Source: Alphaproteobacteria bacterium
Lineage (GTDB): Bacteria; Pseudomonadota; Alphaproteobacteria; Rhodospirillales; Rhodospirillaceae
Direction: 5' to 3'
Length of the DNA: 64,000 bases
NCBI GenBank assembly: GCA_012103295.1
Contig: WLXB01000003.1
Coordinates: 1-64,000 of the forward strand
The notes under the pieces are model-generated. The model was not told the origin of the DNA, ran no database searches, and saw only the letters and a list, made by a program, of their open reading frames with translations. The position numbers were made by a program, and so were the translations under genes. Positions 25,950-35,728 of this stretch are shown in pieces. Positions within the stretch are counted from its first letter, which is position 1, and each line of letters starts with the position of its first letter.

Positions 25950-26143
25950 AGCGTTTTCTCGAATGGGCAAGCGCCGACGATATGATCCACGTTGATATCG
26001 ACGCGTTGTGGCGTAAAGCTTTAGCCGATGGTCACGATGTTAGTATTCGCGTAAAGCGGTCTCTCTCATCCGACGCGCTAAATGATATGGGTGAGTTGGC
26101 TGTGTTGTCTGCTATGGCACGCGGCAAAGGGAAAAAGGGGTAA
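25946..26143 (+). CDS. Small uncharacterised protein between leuC and leuD
   Basis: 65 residues beginning with GTG (read as Met) and overlapping the leuC stop by 4 bases; leuD begins 3 bases after its stop. The sequence is '[20 protein letters not shown]' onwards, with an Arg/Lys/Gly-rich C-terminus and no signal peptide, membrane helix or domain I recognise. Tight coupling on both sides suggests it is a translated gene and possibly made together with the isopropylmalate isomerase subunits. Function unknown. Confidence 0.75.
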   Translation: MKRFLEWASADDMIHVDIDALWRKALADGHDVSIRVKRSLSSDALNDMGELAVLSAMARGKGKKG

Positions 26144-26146
26144 GAC

Positions 26147-26749
26147 ATGGATAAGTTCACGGTTCTCACCGGCGTCGCCGCGCCTTTGCCGATGGTCAAT
26201 ATCGACACTGATATGATCATGCCGAAGCAGTTTCTTAAGACCATCAAGCGTACGGGTCTTGGCACGGCAGCGTTCTTCGATATGCGTTATGATGAATCCG
26301 AAGCCGAGCGCCCTGAGTTTATTCTCAACCAAGCCCCTTACCGTCAGTCAAAAATCCTACTGGCCGGACGAAACTTTGGTTGTGGTTCTTCGCGTGAACA
26401 CGCGCCATGGGGTCTGTTGGATTTCGGTTTTCGCTGCATGATCGCGCCAAGCTTTGCTGACATTTTCTATAACAACTGTTTTAAGAACGGCATTCTCTGC
26501 GTCACGCTGTCTGAAGAGAAGGTTGAAGCGCTCACGGCCCAGGCCGATGGTAGCGACTTCACCGTTGATCTAGAGAACATGGCGATCACCGCTCCCGATG
26601 GATCGACGACGCCGTTTGAGTTAGATCCGACACGCCGTCACAACATGTTGAACGGTCTCGATGATATTGCTCTGACCTTAGAGCACCTCGACAAAATCAA
26701 ATCCTTCGAAGCCAAACAACAGGCGGAGCAGCCCTGGCTTTACAAGTAA
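26147..26749 (+). CDS. leuD: 3-isopropylmalate dehydratase small subunit (LeuD)
   Basis: 200-residue swivel-domain partner of LeuC. '[19 protein letters not shown]' and the substrate-binding loop '[17 protein letters not shown]' are typical. '[19 protein letters not shown]' follows. Starts after GGGGTAAG.. and lies 17 bases before leuB. Confidence 0.97.
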   Translation: MDKFTVLTGVAAPLPMVNIDTDMIMPKQFLKTIKRTGLGTAAFFDMRYDESEAERPEFILNQAPYRQSKILLAGRNFGCGSSREHAPWGLLDFGFRCMIAPSFADIFYNNCFKNGILCVTLSEEKVEALTAQADGSDFTVDLENMAITAPDGSTTPFELDPTRRHNMLNGLDDIALTLEHLDKIKSFEAKQQAEQPWLYK

Positions 26750-26766
26750 GCGCCACGGGTAAACTC

Positions 26767-27876
26767 ATGACCACTAAGAAAATTCTCATTCTCGCTGGTG
26801 ATTGCATTGGCCCTGAAGTGATGGTGCAGGCGCGTCGTGTGCTGGACTGGTTTAACGAAACCAGCTCAGCTTCCTTTGAGTTCGAAGAAGGTTTGGTCGG
26901 TGGGGCATCCTTTGATGCCCATGGCACACCGCTAACAGACGAGACAGTTAATCTGGCAAAGGCGGCTGATGCGGTCTTGTTCGGCTCCATTGGTGGGCCG
27001 AAATGGGATGGTGTTGATTATGACTTGCGCCCCGAAAACGGCTTGCTGCGCCTGCGCAAGGCGATGGGCCTGTTTGCCAATCTGCGTCCAGCGATTGTCT
27101 TTGATGCCCTCGCCGGCGCGTCGTCGCTAAAGACTGACCTCGTTAGTGGGTTGGATATCATGATCGTCCGCGAGTTAATCGGCGGCATATATTTCGGCGA
27201 ACCCCGTGGCATCGAAGACCTTCCGAACGGTGAGCAACGCGGATACAACACGCAATCCTACGCAACTGACGAAGTTGTGCGCATTGCTCATGTCGCATTT
27301 GATCTAGCCCGCAAACGGGACCGCCGGGTTTGTTCCGTCGACAAGGCCAACGTGATGGAAAGTGGTGTGGTTTGGCGTGATGTCACAACGACATTGCGTG
27401 ATGAATCTTACACCGACGTCGATCTCAGTCACATGTTCGTCGATAACTGTGCAATGCAGTTGGTGCGGACGCCAAAGCAGTTTGATGTCATCCTGACGGA
27501 TAACCTATTCGGAGACATTCTCTCTGACTTAGCGGCGATGTTGACCGGGTCTCTTGGTATGTTGCCATCAGCGAGCTTTGGCGCCGCTGATGAAGATGGT
27601 CGTCAGCCTGCATTGTATGAACCTGTTCATGGGTCGGCGCCGGATATTGCAGGTCAAAACATTGGTAACCCGCTGGCACAAATTCTCTCTACGTCAATGA
27701 TGCTGCGTTACTCCTTCGACATGAAGAAAGAGGCCGATCTTGTGGAGAACGCCGTCGAGGCGGTGCTAAGTAAGAATATTCGTACCGGCGATATTGCTGC
27801 CGATGGTGTCGCCACAATTGGAACAAGTCAGATGGGTGATGCGGTTTTGGCAGAAATGGCGGCAGTCGCCGGTTAA
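26767..27876 (+). CDS. leuB: 3-isopropylmalate dehydrogenase (LeuB)
   Basis: 369-residue NAD-dependent oxidative decarboxylase, third step of leucine synthesis. '[18 protein letters not shown]' starts the fold, '[14 protein letters not shown]' and 'DKANVMESG' hold substrate-binding Arg/Lys, and '[20 protein letters not shown]' is the NAD-binding loop. The position usually reading 'GDGIGPE' is 'GDCIGPE', a small variation. The last four bases overlap the stop of the convergent gene at 27873 (TTAA). Confidence 0.97.
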   Translation: MTTKKILILAGDCIGPEVMVQARRVLDWFNETSSASFEFEEGLVGGASFDAHGTPLTDETVNLAKAADAVLFGSIGGPKWDGVDYDLRPENGLLRLRKAMGLFANLRPAIVFDALAGASSLKTDLVSGLDIMIVRELIGGIYFGEPRGIEDLPNGEQRGYNTQSYATDEVVRIAHVAFDLARKRDRRVCSVDKANVMESGVVWRDVTTTLRDESYTDVDLSHMFVDNCAMQLVRTPKQFDVILTDNLFGDILSDLAAMLTGSLGMLPSASFGAADEDGRQPALYEPVHGSAPDIAGQNIGNPLAQILSTSMMLRYSFDMKKEADLVENAVEAVLSKNIRTGDIAADGVATIGTSQMGDAVLAEMAAVAG

Positions 27877-28199
27877 GTGATGCCAGCTTTCTTCAGGTGC
27901 GGGCCTAGACGCCCCGTGATCCATAGCCCGAACATTCGAAAATCACTGACCAACGACCACCACGGGTAGCTGAACGTTGCCGGGCGATTTTTCTCGACGA
28001 AAAAATGGCCGATCCAGGCGAAGCTATATCCGGCTAAAGGAATAAAGAATAGAACGCCAGGTTCTAGAGTCACGCCCAGCACCAGACAGGCGATGGCAGC
28101 GGTGGAGCCAAGATAGTGCAGCGCCCGTGTCGCGGGCTTCTTGTGTTCTTTAAGGTAGTAAGACCAAAACGCGGGATAGGTTCTTAGGTTTTTCGCCAT
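27873..28199 (-). CDS. Mpo1-like (DUF962) small membrane protein
   Basis: 108 residues. The DUF962/Mpo1-like pattern is visible: '[18 protein letters not shown]' with a conserved His, two hydrophobic helices ('[20 protein letters not shown]', '[13 protein letters not shown]'), then '[19 protein letters not shown]'. The yeast relative Mpo1 is an Fe(II)-dependent dioxygenase of 2-hydroxy fatty acids; conserved His pairs are present here, but the reaction in bacteria is inferred. It shares a TTAA stop overlap with leuB. Confidence 0.82.
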   Translation of the reverse strand: MAKNLRTYPAFWSYYLKEHKKPATRALHYLGSTAAIACLVLGVTLEPGVLFFIPLAGYSFAWIGHFFVEKNRPATFSYPWWSLVSDFRMFGLWITGRLGPHLKKAGIT

Positions 28200-28331
28200 A
28201 ATCAGTAGTCCTGCCTGCTACCCCTCGGGTTGCAATTGTCCGTGTTTCTTGTGTTTCAGGGGCGTTGGCGGTATTGAAGCGCCCCGAATACAAGCCCCGT
28301 TCTGAGAAAATCAAACCACGGGGCGACAACA

Positions 28332-29408
28332 GTGAGCAAGACAATGTTAGACGATCCAAACAGACGTGAGACCGGTGCGGGCTATACAGTTGCTGTGGTG
28401 GGGGCCACTGGCAATGTTGGGCGCGAGGTTTTGAGCACGCTGTGGGAACGCCAGTTCCCCGCTGACAAGGTTGTCGCTCTGGCATCGGCGAGGTCTGCTG
28501 GCGCCGAAGTCTCCTACGGTGAAGATCAAGTTCTGACGGTCCAGAACCTGGCAGATTTCGATTTTGCAGGCGTTGATATCGTGCTGTCGTCGCCGGGCGC
28601 GAAAGTGTCAGCTGAGTATAGCCCGAAGGCTGCAGCAGCTGGAGCCGTGGTCATCGATAATACGTCCCATTTCCGTATGGATCCCGATGTGCCGTTGGTT
28701 GTGCCTGAGGTCAACTCAGCAGTAATTGCCGGGTATAAGAACAAGGGCATCATCGCCAACCCGAACTGTTCAACCATTCAAATGGTCGTAGCGCTAAAGC
28801 CGTTGCATGAAGCGTACGGCATTACGCGTGTTGTCGTTTCGACCTATCAGTCGACGTCTGGCGCCGGTAAGGATGGCATGGACGAGCTGTTCAATCAGAC
28901 CAAGGGCATCTATGTCAATCAGCCCTCGTCGGAAAGCCAAGAGGTTTTCCCGAAGCAGATTGCGTTCAACGTGATTCCGCATATCGATACGTTCATGGAT
29001 GATGGCGCCACCAAAGAAGAGTGGAAGATGATGGTCGAGACCAAGAAAATTCTCGATCCAAAGATCAAGGTGCATGCCAATTGTGCAAGGGTGCCAACGT
29101 TCATCGGTCATGCTGAGTATATAAATATCGAGACCGAAAAGCCGATGGACGACACTGAGGTGCGGGCCCTTCTTAAGAAGGCTGCCGGGATCACGGTGGT
29201 TGATCACCGTTTGAACGAAGGGTATGTCACGCCCGCTGAAGTGCCGGGCGAAGATGCGGTATACATCTCACGCATCCGGTCCGACGCGACCATCGATAAC
29301 GGACTGTCCTTTTGGTGTGTGTCGGACAACCTGCGCAAAGGCGCGGCCTTGAACGCGGTACAAATTGCGGAAGTTCTTGTGCGTGACCATCTCAGCGTTG
29401 CGGGTTGA
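28332..29408 (+). CDS. asd: Aspartate-semialdehyde dehydrogenase
   Basis: 358 residues; reduces aspartyl phosphate to aspartate semialdehyde for lysine, methionine, threonine and diaminopimelate. The NADP-binding 'VAVVGATGNVGREVL' and the catalytic Cys (about 146) in 'IANPNCSTIQMVVAL' are present, as is 'VSTYQSTSGAGKDGMDEL'. The first start is GTG at 28332 (GGGG upstream); an ATG at 28344 is also possible. A CCCCGT/ACGGGG hairpin can form just before the start. It stands alone after a 132-base divergent gap. Confidence 0.95.
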   Translation: MSKTMLDDPNRRETGAGYTVAVVGATGNVGREVLSTLWERQFPADKVVALASARSAGAEVSYGEDQVLTVQNLADFDFAGVDIVLSSPGAKVSAEYSPKAAAAGAVVIDNTSHFRMDPDVPLVVPEVNSAVIAGYKNKGIIANPNCSTIQMVVALKPLHEAYGITRVVVSTYQSTSGAGKDGMDELFNQTKGIYVNQPSSESQEVFPKQIAFNVIPHIDTFMDDGATKEEWKMMVETKKILDPKIKVHANCARVPTFIGHAEYINIETEKPMDDTEVRALLKKAAGITVVDHRLNEGYVTPAEVPGEDAVYISRIRSDATIDNGLSFWCVSDNLRKGAALNAVQIAEVLVRDHLSVAG

Positions 29409-29501
29409 TCTTCAAGTGAACTCACGGCGATCGTCGACGACAAGGCCAGGCGACAAAACGCTGTTTAAGAAACTCTAGCGCAAGCAGAATTCAGACCGTG
29501 T

Positions 29502-30161
29502 CTAGCGGCGGTTTTTCTTAGCCAGCTCTTGAGCCCGTCGGATACCGGGTGAGACATATTGTTCAGCAGACGCTGTGGACCCGGATTCGGTTGGCATGAA
29601 GTACTGTGCTTCGATTTCGTCTTGGGTCATTTGAACCGACATATCAACTTGCGTGCCCTCTTCCCCAGTGCCTCGCTTATCGGGCCCATTGAACGTTTCT
29701 TCACCGCGTCGGCGATCAGGGCCGAAATAGGATTTCGTTCTTACAAAGCGTCGTGGTTGTTCGATGATCGCGCGGACACGGCTATATAACGACCGAGGCG
29801 ATACTGGTTTTAGAAGGTATTCATTTATACCGGCATCTCGCGCAGACACGATACGCCCTCGTTCCGAGAATGCCGTTAGCATGATGATCGGCATGTACTT
29901 CAGTATGTCGTTACTGGATTGCCGCATAATCTTGACCATCTCGACGCCACTCATGGGTTCCATCGCCCAGTCAGTGATGACGATGTCAGGTGCAGATTCA
30001 GCCGCGACCTTCAATCCTTCTTCGCCGTCGGCCGCGTCCAAAATATTCCGGCCGCCCAAAGCAAACAAGATCGTGCGCACCAGCGACCGTATCTGGGCGT
30101 GATCATCGACCACTAAAAATTGAAGGTTTGCTAGGCCAGGGCCACCCCCGGGGACAGACAT
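29502..30161 (-). CDS. Response regulator receiver protein with C-terminal basic/acidic tail
   Basis: 219 residues. An N-terminal CheY-like receiver (about 12-135) has the acidic pair in 'FLVVDDHAQIRSLV', phosphoacceptor Asp in 'DIVITDWAMEPMSG', Thr in 'IIMLTAF' and Lys in 'YLLKPVSP'. No output domain follows, only about 85 polar residues beginning with 'YFGPDRRRG'. The ATG at 30161 is preferred over the longer frame. Cognate kinase not in the window. It shares the 'GPDRRR' motif with the gene at 54061. Confidence 0.88.
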   Translation of the reverse strand: MSVPGGGPGLANLQFLVVDDHAQIRSLVRTILFALGGRNILDAADGEEGLKVAAESAPDIVITDWAMEPMSGVEMVKIMRQSSNDILKYMPIIMLTAFSERGRIVSARDAGINEYLLKPVSPRSLYSRVRAIIEQPRRFVRTKSYFGPDRRRGEETFNGPDKRGTGEEGTQVDMSVQMTQDEIEAQYFMPTESGSTASAEQYVSPGIRRAQELAKKNRR

Positions 30162-30307
30162 ACTCGTTACTCTTTGTTGAGAAACTGAAATCAAAGCCAC
30201 TGTATAGCGAGATGGCGATTGCCACTAGCCTTGCCTTGTCTGGGTCGCAGCCCAGCGCTATACCGACGCCACTTAATGAAGAGATGATGTTCTAGGAGCC
30301 TCGCCAG

Positions 30308-31195
30308 ATGCCTGCTGTTGATCGTCCCCGCCGCAGCGCTTTGTATATGCCCGCGTCTAACGCACGCGCGCTGGAAAAAGCAAAAGGGCTTTTCGCCGAC
30401 ATGCTGATCTTCGATCTCGAAGATGCGGTTGCGCCGGACGCTAAGAATGCGGCGCGTGAGGCGGCGGTCTCTGCTGTCAATTCTGGCGCCTACGGGCAAA
30501 GAGAGTTGTTGATCCGAGTGAACGGCCTCGACACCTCTTGGTCGGAACTTGATCTCCAAGCCGTTGCCAAATCAAAAGCCAACGGTGTCGTCGTGCCAAA
30601 GGTATCCAGTATTTCTGATGTTACCAAAGTTGATGCCATTCTGACGGCCGCGGGGGCGCCGGCTGATTTCCCCGTGTGGGCGATGATGGAAACGCCGCGG
30701 GGCATTCTCTCAGTGGATGCGATAGCGCAGGCATCGCCACGGCTTGCCGGTTTGTGCGTCGGAACTGCTGACCTATCCAAGGAATTACAATGCGCCCATC
30801 CAGCGGACCGTGCACCAATGTTGGTCTCGCTTCAGTTGGTTATTCTCGCAGCCCGCGCAAATGGTTTGGTCGTGCTGGACGGCGTGCACGTTGAACTTAA
30901 AGATGCTGATGGGTTTGAAGCGGCCTGTCGTCAGGGCCGTGACCTTGGTTTTGATGGCAAAACCCTGATTCATCCCAATCAAATTGACGGAGCAAACAAA
31001 GCATACGCGCCTAGCGCGGAAGACATTGAGTACGCTCACCGTCTTATCGGTGCTCATCAAGATGCCGAAGCCAAAGGAGCCGGTGTCACCACGCTTGATG
31101 GTCGTCTCATTGAAGTACTGCATGTGGCCGAAGCGAAGCGTTTGCTGGCAAAGGCTGAGATGATCTCGGCACTTTCACAAGATTCAGCGGCGTAG
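30308..31195 (+). CDS. CitE-like / HpcH-HpaI family CoA-ester lyase
   Basis: 295 residues of the citrate-lyase-beta-like family that cleaves or hydrolyses CoA esters such as citramalyl-CoA or malyl-CoA. The start 'RRSALYMPASNARALEKA', the Mg-binding 'FDLEDAVAP', 'GVVVPKVSS', 'AMMETPRGIL' and 'TLIHPNQIDGANKAYAP' are typical. The specific acyl-CoA cannot be told. It is followed 4 bases later by a flavin-dependent oxidoreductase gene. Confidence 0.9.
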   Translation: MPAVDRPRRSALYMPASNARALEKAKGLFADMLIFDLEDAVAPDAKNAAREAAVSAVNSGAYGQRELLIRVNGLDTSWSELDLQAVAKSKANGVVVPKVSSISDVTKVDAILTAAGAPADFPVWAMMETPRGILSVDAIAQASPRLAGLCVGTADLSKELQCAHPADRAPMLVSLQLVILAARANGLVVLDGVHVELKDADGFEAACRQGRDLGFDGKTLIHPNQIDGANKAYAPSAEDIEYAHRLIGAHQDAEAKGAGVTTLDGRLIEVLHVAEAKRLLAKAEMISALSQDSAA

Positions 31196-31199
31196 CGAT

Positions 31200-32216
31200 A
31201 TGCTTACTCTTAGCGTTCTTGATCAAACACCAATTCGCTCGGGCGGTACCGCGGTACAGGCCATCGAAGAGACGCTCGAACTGGCCCGGGTGACTGAAGA
31301 ATTGGGATACCATCGCTACTGGCTGGCGGAGCACCATGGCACTGAAGGCTTGGCTGGCTGCTCACCTGAAATTCTTATTGCCCGTGTAGCCGCGGTGACC
31401 TCGCGCATGCGTGTCGGATCTGGTGGCGTCATGCTTAGTCATTATAGCCCGCTCAAGGTAGCCGAGAATTTTTCATTGTTGGCGACGATGTATCCGGACC
31501 GGATCGATGTTGGGCTTGGCCGCGCGCCGGGAGGCGATCAGCTAACCACATTGGGTATGGCGTATGGATCCAATATTGGGGTTGAGTACTACCCCACGAA
31601 GATTGTCGATCTCAAAGCATTCTTGAACGGCACCGAATTGGCAAATGAAGCATTGGCCCGGGTCAAGATTACGCCCAAACCTGACGTGCCGCCGGAAATG
31701 TGGCTGCTTGGATCCTCCGACGAAAGTGCAAAGCTGGCGGCGAAGTTTGGTCTGCCCTATTCCTTCGCACACTTTATTCACCCCGAGGGTGCTGAGGATA
31801 TTCTCAAGCTCTACCGGGATAGCTTTGAGCCGTCAGATATTTTGTCCGCGCCCCGTGCCAACATGTGTGTCGGTGTGGTCTGCGCAGACACCCAAGAAGA
31901 GGCAGATCATCTGGCGCTTAGCCGTAAACTTTGGCGCTTGCAGCTCACCAAGGGCGAGCTCGGTCCCTACCCTACGCCCGAAGAAGCTGAGGCGTATCCC
32001 TATACGGATCGCGAAAGGCGCGTTGCTGAGTCTGCCAATCGCACCGGCCTGGTTGGTCCACCGGCCAAGATCAAACAAGAGCTAGAAGATTTAGCCGCTA
32101 AGTGCGGTATTGATGAGATGATGGTGGTGACGATCACCCACGATTTTGACGCCCGAAAAAGATCTTACGCGTTGGTGTCTGAAGCTTTTGGCTTGAACCA
32201 ACCGACCGCGGCCTAA
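31200..32216 (+). CDS. LLM-class (luciferase-like) flavin-dependent oxidoreductase
   Basis: 338 residues resembling the MsnO8-type group of bacterial-luciferase-like monooxygenases. 'LSVLDQTPIRSGGTAVQAIE', 'YHRYWLAEHHG', 'GSGGVMLSHYSPLKVAENF' and 'PDRIDVGLGRAPGGD' are typical FMNH2-binding TIM-barrel segments. The substrate is unknown. It overlaps no gene, but is packed within a same-strand run with the CitE-like lyase and the VOC protein. Confidence 0.92.
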   Translation: MLTLSVLDQTPIRSGGTAVQAIEETLELARVTEELGYHRYWLAEHHGTEGLAGCSPEILIARVAAVTSRMRVGSGGVMLSHYSPLKVAENFSLLATMYPDRIDVGLGRAPGGDQLTTLGMAYGSNIGVEYYPTKIVDLKAFLNGTELANEALARVKITPKPDVPPEMWLLGSSDESAKLAAKFGLPYSFAHFIHPEGAEDILKLYRDSFEPSDILSAPRANMCVGVVCADTQEEADHLALSRKLWRLQLTKGELGPYPTPEEAEAYPYTDRERRVAESANRTGLVGPPAKIKQELEDLAAKCGIDEMMVVTITHDFDARKRSYALVSEAFGLNQPTAA

Positions 32217-32232
32217 CAACCAGGAATACAGG

Positions 32233-32748
32233 ATGCCCAATTTTAGCCCCATGATCCGTGCCGCTCTTATGGTCTCTGATTTGGATATCAGTCGCGCGTT
32301 CTATGAAGATGTGCTTGGACTCGATGATGTATTCGTTGAGGGTGAAATGAGCGAGGGCAATATTTCGGAAGTCCTAGCCGTGCCAGTCTCCACGCATACA
32401 CGCGCCGCAATCCTCAAGCGGTCGGGCCAGCCCGAATACGGCATGGTCGGTTTGTTCGAACTAACCAACCCGCAGCCTCCACCGATCAACCGTCCCAGTG
32501 GCGGTATGAATCGCGGTGAGGTGTGCATCGTGTTCTATTGTGATGACCTTGATGTGGTTACGGCCAAGCTAGAAGCCGGAGGCCATACGATCGTCAGTCC
32601 CGCCGCGCCGCTCCGAATCCGTGGCTTTGTCAAACAGCGTGAAATGATTTTCAGAGATCCGGATGGCATTTTAGTTAACTTGATAGAGTGGGACCCAGCG
32701 CGCGAGGACAAACCGGAGAAGTGGTCCGGCATTCCAGAAGAGTCCTAA
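32233..32748 (+). CDS. VOC-family (glyoxalase/dioxygenase-like) protein
   Basis: 171 residues with two beta-alpha-beta-beta-beta modules: 'MIRAALMVSDLDISRAFYED' and 'FYCDDLDVVTAKLEAGG', ending in 'REMIFRDPDGILVNLIEWD', which has the metal-ligand type Glu. These folds serve as glyoxalases, ring-cleaving dioxygenases or resistance proteins; no specific assignment is possible. The stop shares CTAA with the convergent MFS gene. Confidence 0.85.
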   Translation: MPNFSPMIRAALMVSDLDISRAFYEDVLGLDDVFVEGEMSEGNISEVLAVPVSTHTRAAILKRSGQPEYGMVGLFELTNPQPPPINRPSGGMNRGEVCIVFYCDDLDVVTAKLEAGGHTIVSPAAPLRIRGFVKQREMIFRDPDGILVNLIEWDPAREDKPEKWSGIPEES

Positions 32749-34136
32749 GAGTCCGCGTTCGTAGCGTTTTCTCGCAACAGACGGAGACTCTCTTCATCCA
32801 GATTATAGGCTTTCAGAATCACCAGCCCAGCCAGCATCAACAGGACGGGCACAGCTGAAAAAGCGATCAGGATTCCGTTTAAGGCCGACTCCGTCTGTTC
32901 AACCGGGACGCCGCCGGCGGATTCAACAAACCCCATCAGGGACAACACCAGGCCGACAACCAAGGCACCCATGGCATTGCCCGCTTTCTCGATGGCCATC
33001 CAAAAACCCGAGAACACGCCTTCGCGGCGCAAGCCGGTTTTGATCCGGTCGTATTCAATGGTGTCCGGCAGCATCGCGACGGCCGTCATCAACATCCCAG
33101 TGTTGGTTAGACCGACGAAGATACCGCGCAGCACCACCATAAAGTCTTGATCAGGGGCGGCCGTCAGCCAGGATAAGACCGTGGCGCAATAGGCGAAGGT
33201 CGAAATGTAGTAAGTCGGCTTCTTGCCGATCCGCCCGGCTAGCCATGTCCATGCCGGTATGGCGACGAAAGCGGCTAGCGTCATGTAAAGCGCGAGATCG
33301 AAAAACAGCCCGGCCGATCCTAGGACAATGTAACTGAACATGTAGGGCAGGCCGGCATAAACGCAGCTCGCGGCCACCCAATACAGCGTGACCGCAGAAG
33401 CGATAACCAAATAGGGTTTGTTATCCAACGCCGTGCGGACTTGTTCACCCAGAGGCATTTGAGTCGTCTCAACAGAGTCTGTCGGTACGTTCCGGGTGGT
33501 GAAGAAGGGCGATAGCATGGTGACCATGCAGGTCGCACTCAGAACTGCGCCCATGAAAGTATAGCCGGCCAAACCGCCACCACCCCACTCGACCAAATAT
33601 CGGATCAGCCCAATCCCAACTAGAATCCCAATCGATTGAAAGGCCATGCGATAGGCCATAATTGTCGTCCGGCCCTTGTAGTCCGGTGCGAGCTCCCCGG
33701 CCTTGGCGAGATAAGGCACAGAGAAAATTGAGAAGGCCGTTGAGACCACAGTGAACATCACGGTCATGTATATGAACCGTGCGGTCACGGTGTCGAAGGC
33801 CGGGACATCAAAAAGAAAATAGAACCCGATGCCGCAGCCGAGAGCGCCGGCAAGAATAAAAGGCCGTCGCCGTCCCCAACGGCTGGTGGTGTGGTCAGAG
33901 ATTCGCCCCATCAACGGATCGAACACAATCATCCAGACTTTAGGGAGAAAGACAGCCAATCCAGCCAAGGCGGGTGGTATGGCCAGCATGTCGGTCATGA
34001 AGAACAGAAGAATAAGCGCGGGTGTGTTGGCGAGGATTGACCCGCCAATTTGGCCTACACCGAATCCCAACTGAAACGGGATGGAGAGTTTCGATTTAGG
34101 CGTGCCGGACTCCGGCGCGAGCGATTCGTCTATCAC
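32745..34136 (-). CDS. MFS transporter, glycoside-pentoside-hexuronide (GPH)-like
   Basis: 463 residues with about twelve hydrophobic segments. 'GFGVGQIGGSILANTPALIL', 'GRISDHTTSRWGRRRPFILAG' and 'PYLAKAGELAPDYKGRTTIM' match the GPH/MelB-type cation symporters of the major facilitator superfamily. The solute cannot be predicted. It lies in the same orientation as the methyltransferase and its small partner upstream (39-base gap), so cotranscription is possible. Confidence 0.9.
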   Translation of the reverse strand: MIDESLAPESGTPKSKLSIPFQLGFGVGQIGGSILANTPALILLFFMTDMLAIPPALAGLAVFLPKVWMIVFDPLMGRISDHTTSRWGRRRPFILAGALGCGIGFYFLFDVPAFDTVTARFIYMTVMFTVVSTAFSIFSVPYLAKAGELAPDYKGRTTIMAYRMAFQSIGILVGIGLIRYLVEWGGGGLAGYTFMGAVLSATCMVTMLSPFFTTRNVPTDSVETTQMPLGEQVRTALDNKPYLVIASAVTLYWVAASCVYAGLPYMFSYIVLGSAGLFFDLALYMTLAAFVAIPAWTWLAGRIGKKPTYYISTFAYCATVLSWLTAAPDQDFMVVLRGIFVGLTNTGMLMTAVAMLPDTIEYDRIKTGLRREGVFSGFWMAIEKAGNAMGALVVGLVLSLMGFVESAGGVPVEQTESALNGILIAFSAVPVLLMLAGLVILKAYNLDEESLRLLRENATNADS

Positions 34137-34175
34137 CGGGATTCCAATCGTCTTTTTTAAAGTTTGGCGGCGCCG

Positions 34176-34532
34176 TTACGGGAGAGACGGTGCAGGGGGT
34201 TCTTCGTCGGGCTCGGCCGCAAGGGACTCCGCTTCCTCGCGCAGAGTAAAGAAAATACGGTCGATAAAACCTTGCTTCTCCGCATCCAGAGCGGCGCGCT
34301 GGTCGCCAGTGAAAGTGTGTCCTTCAACATCTTCAGGTAGGACTACGCCTTTCTCGGCAGCGACGGCTTCCAGTGCCGCTTGCCGCTCTTTCATGACCCA
34401 CATTTCCTGGGCTAGTCCCATGCAGATCGCGACCAACTCGTCGACACCTTGGGCATCGAAGAATCGCATCCGTTTGCCTTTGACGCTGTAGCGTAGGGGC
34501 GTGCTTTCTGTGTTTACGGAATCGTCAGGCAT
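34176..34532 (-). CDS. Uncharacterised 118-residue protein coupled to a methyltransferase
   Basis: Starts with the ATG at 34532, which overlaps the methyltransferase stop by one base (TAATG), a clear sign of translational coupling. Sequence features: 'LRYSVKGKRMRFFDAQGVDE', helical 'MGLAQEMWVMKERQAALEAV', and an acidic, Pro-rich end. No signal peptide, membrane helix or domain I recognise. It might be a subunit or folding partner of the methyltransferase or belong to the same pathway; this is inference. Confidence 0.75.
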   Translation of the reverse strand: MPDDSVNTESTPLRYSVKGKRMRFFDAQGVDELVAICMGLAQEMWVMKERQAALEAVAAEKGVVLPEDVEGHTFTGDQRAALDAEKQGFIDRIFFTLREEAESLAAEPDEEPPAPSLP

Positions 34533-35728
34533 TATTTGCGGGCTCCGAAGAAATACCACATGACGCCGTCGCCGAAGCGCCCGACCCGGCTATCGTTCTG
34601 TGCGCCAGCTTGTTTAGCGGCGTCCATGAGAACGTCGTGACCATAAAGATTACGGCTCGGTGCGACATGTTCAAAGAAGCTATCTTTTTCAAATCCGGCT
34701 TCTTCGATTTCAGCTTTCGCATCGGTATCGCGGAACGCTTTGTAAAATGGTTCTTTGTTGTAATAAGAATCCCAGTCCAAATAGAAGCCGTCATAGGGCG
34801 ATGTCATGGAGTTGGGTGGCAACTCGTAGTGCAGCATAACCCCGCCCGGCTTCAGCAATCGATGGGCTTCTTTAAACACGCCCTTGATGTTCTTCAGCGG
34901 AACTTCATGTAGGAACATGCAGGAATACACGACGTCAAAAGACTCATCTTCAAAGTCCGTATGTTCCGCATCCATTTGATGGAAGTGCGCCGTTACACCA
35001 TAAGACTGTGCTCGGGCATGAGCGTAGCGCACGCAGGGTCCACCGACGTCAACACCATGAACTTCAGCGTCCGGGTACCGAGCTTTCCATGGCAGCGTTG
35101 AGTGGCCGAGCGTGCAACCCAGGTCGAGAATTTTCTTGGGCTGCTCATCTGGGTAACGGGTCTGGAAAAATGTTGAGACAGAATCCGTAATGTCTTCCAT
35201 ACGGTCGCCGAGAAGTCCGAACGAGAACACAGCCAAGCCGTTGTCGAATACGGCACCCTGAGTCACGTCATAATCGATACGCTCTTCATGATAGTTGCCC
35301 GGCATCATATGGACGTCGAGTTCGGATGTGTATCGCGGCACGTGAAAGTTTGGATCTGTTGAAACCGTGCCTTCTGCTTTGTCGCCGGCTTGGCTCAGCA
35401 CTTGTGCCCGACGTGACAGGTCGTTGCCCTCACGTTCCACCGCTGGCATAACCGAACGCCAAACCATCTCTTGGGTGTTGCACCGCATTGATGAATAGAA
35501 CTTAAAAATTGTTTCCGGTTTGAAGGTCTTGTGAATCTCCGGACCGTCGGCTGGCGTGCGGCCATTGGTTTTCTCAAAGGCTGGCTCGACCTTGCGATCC
35601 CACACAGTCTTCATATGGCCCGAAAGATCATTCAAGACGTATGCTCTCATACCCTGAACAAAATTCTGGCGGGACGACTCGTCCTTGGTGTGACTGACTT
35701 TGAGGTCGTGGTCGATTGACTCGGTCAT
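34532..35728 (-). CDS. Class I SAM-dependent methyltransferase with N-terminal extension
   Basis: 398 residues. The SAM-binding Rossmann core covers about 190-330: motif I 'LDLGCTLGHSTLPW', motif II acidic residue in 'AEVHGVDVGG', post-motif 'VSCMFLHEVPLKN'-like segment and 'GGVMLHYELPPNS'. About 190 residues precede it, including a helical region with 'HKTFKPETIFKFYSSMRC' and 'DLSGHMKTVWDRK', which may bind the substrate. The ATG at 35728 was chosen; the longer frame adds 14 unlikely residues. Acceptor unknown. Confidence 0.87.
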   Translation of the reverse strand: MTESIDHDLKVSHTKDESSRQNFVQGMRAYVLNDLSGHMKTVWDRKVEPAFEKTNGRTPADGPEIHKTFKPETIFKFYSSMRCNTQEMVWRSVMPAVEREGNDLSRRAQVLSQAGDKAEGTVSTDPNFHVPRYTSELDVHMMPGNYHEERIDYDVTQGAVFDNGLAVFSFGLLGDRMEDITDSVSTFFQTRYPDEQPKKILDLGCTLGHSTLPWKARYPDAEVHGVDVGGPCVRYAHARAQSYGVTAHFHQMDAEHTDFEDESFDVVYSCMFLHEVPLKNIKGVFKEAHRLLKPGGVMLHYELPPNSMTSPYDGFYLDWDSYYNKEPFYKAFRDTDAKAEIEEAGFEKDSFFEHVAPSRNLYGHDVLMDAAKQAGAQNDSRVGRFGDGVMWYFFGARK

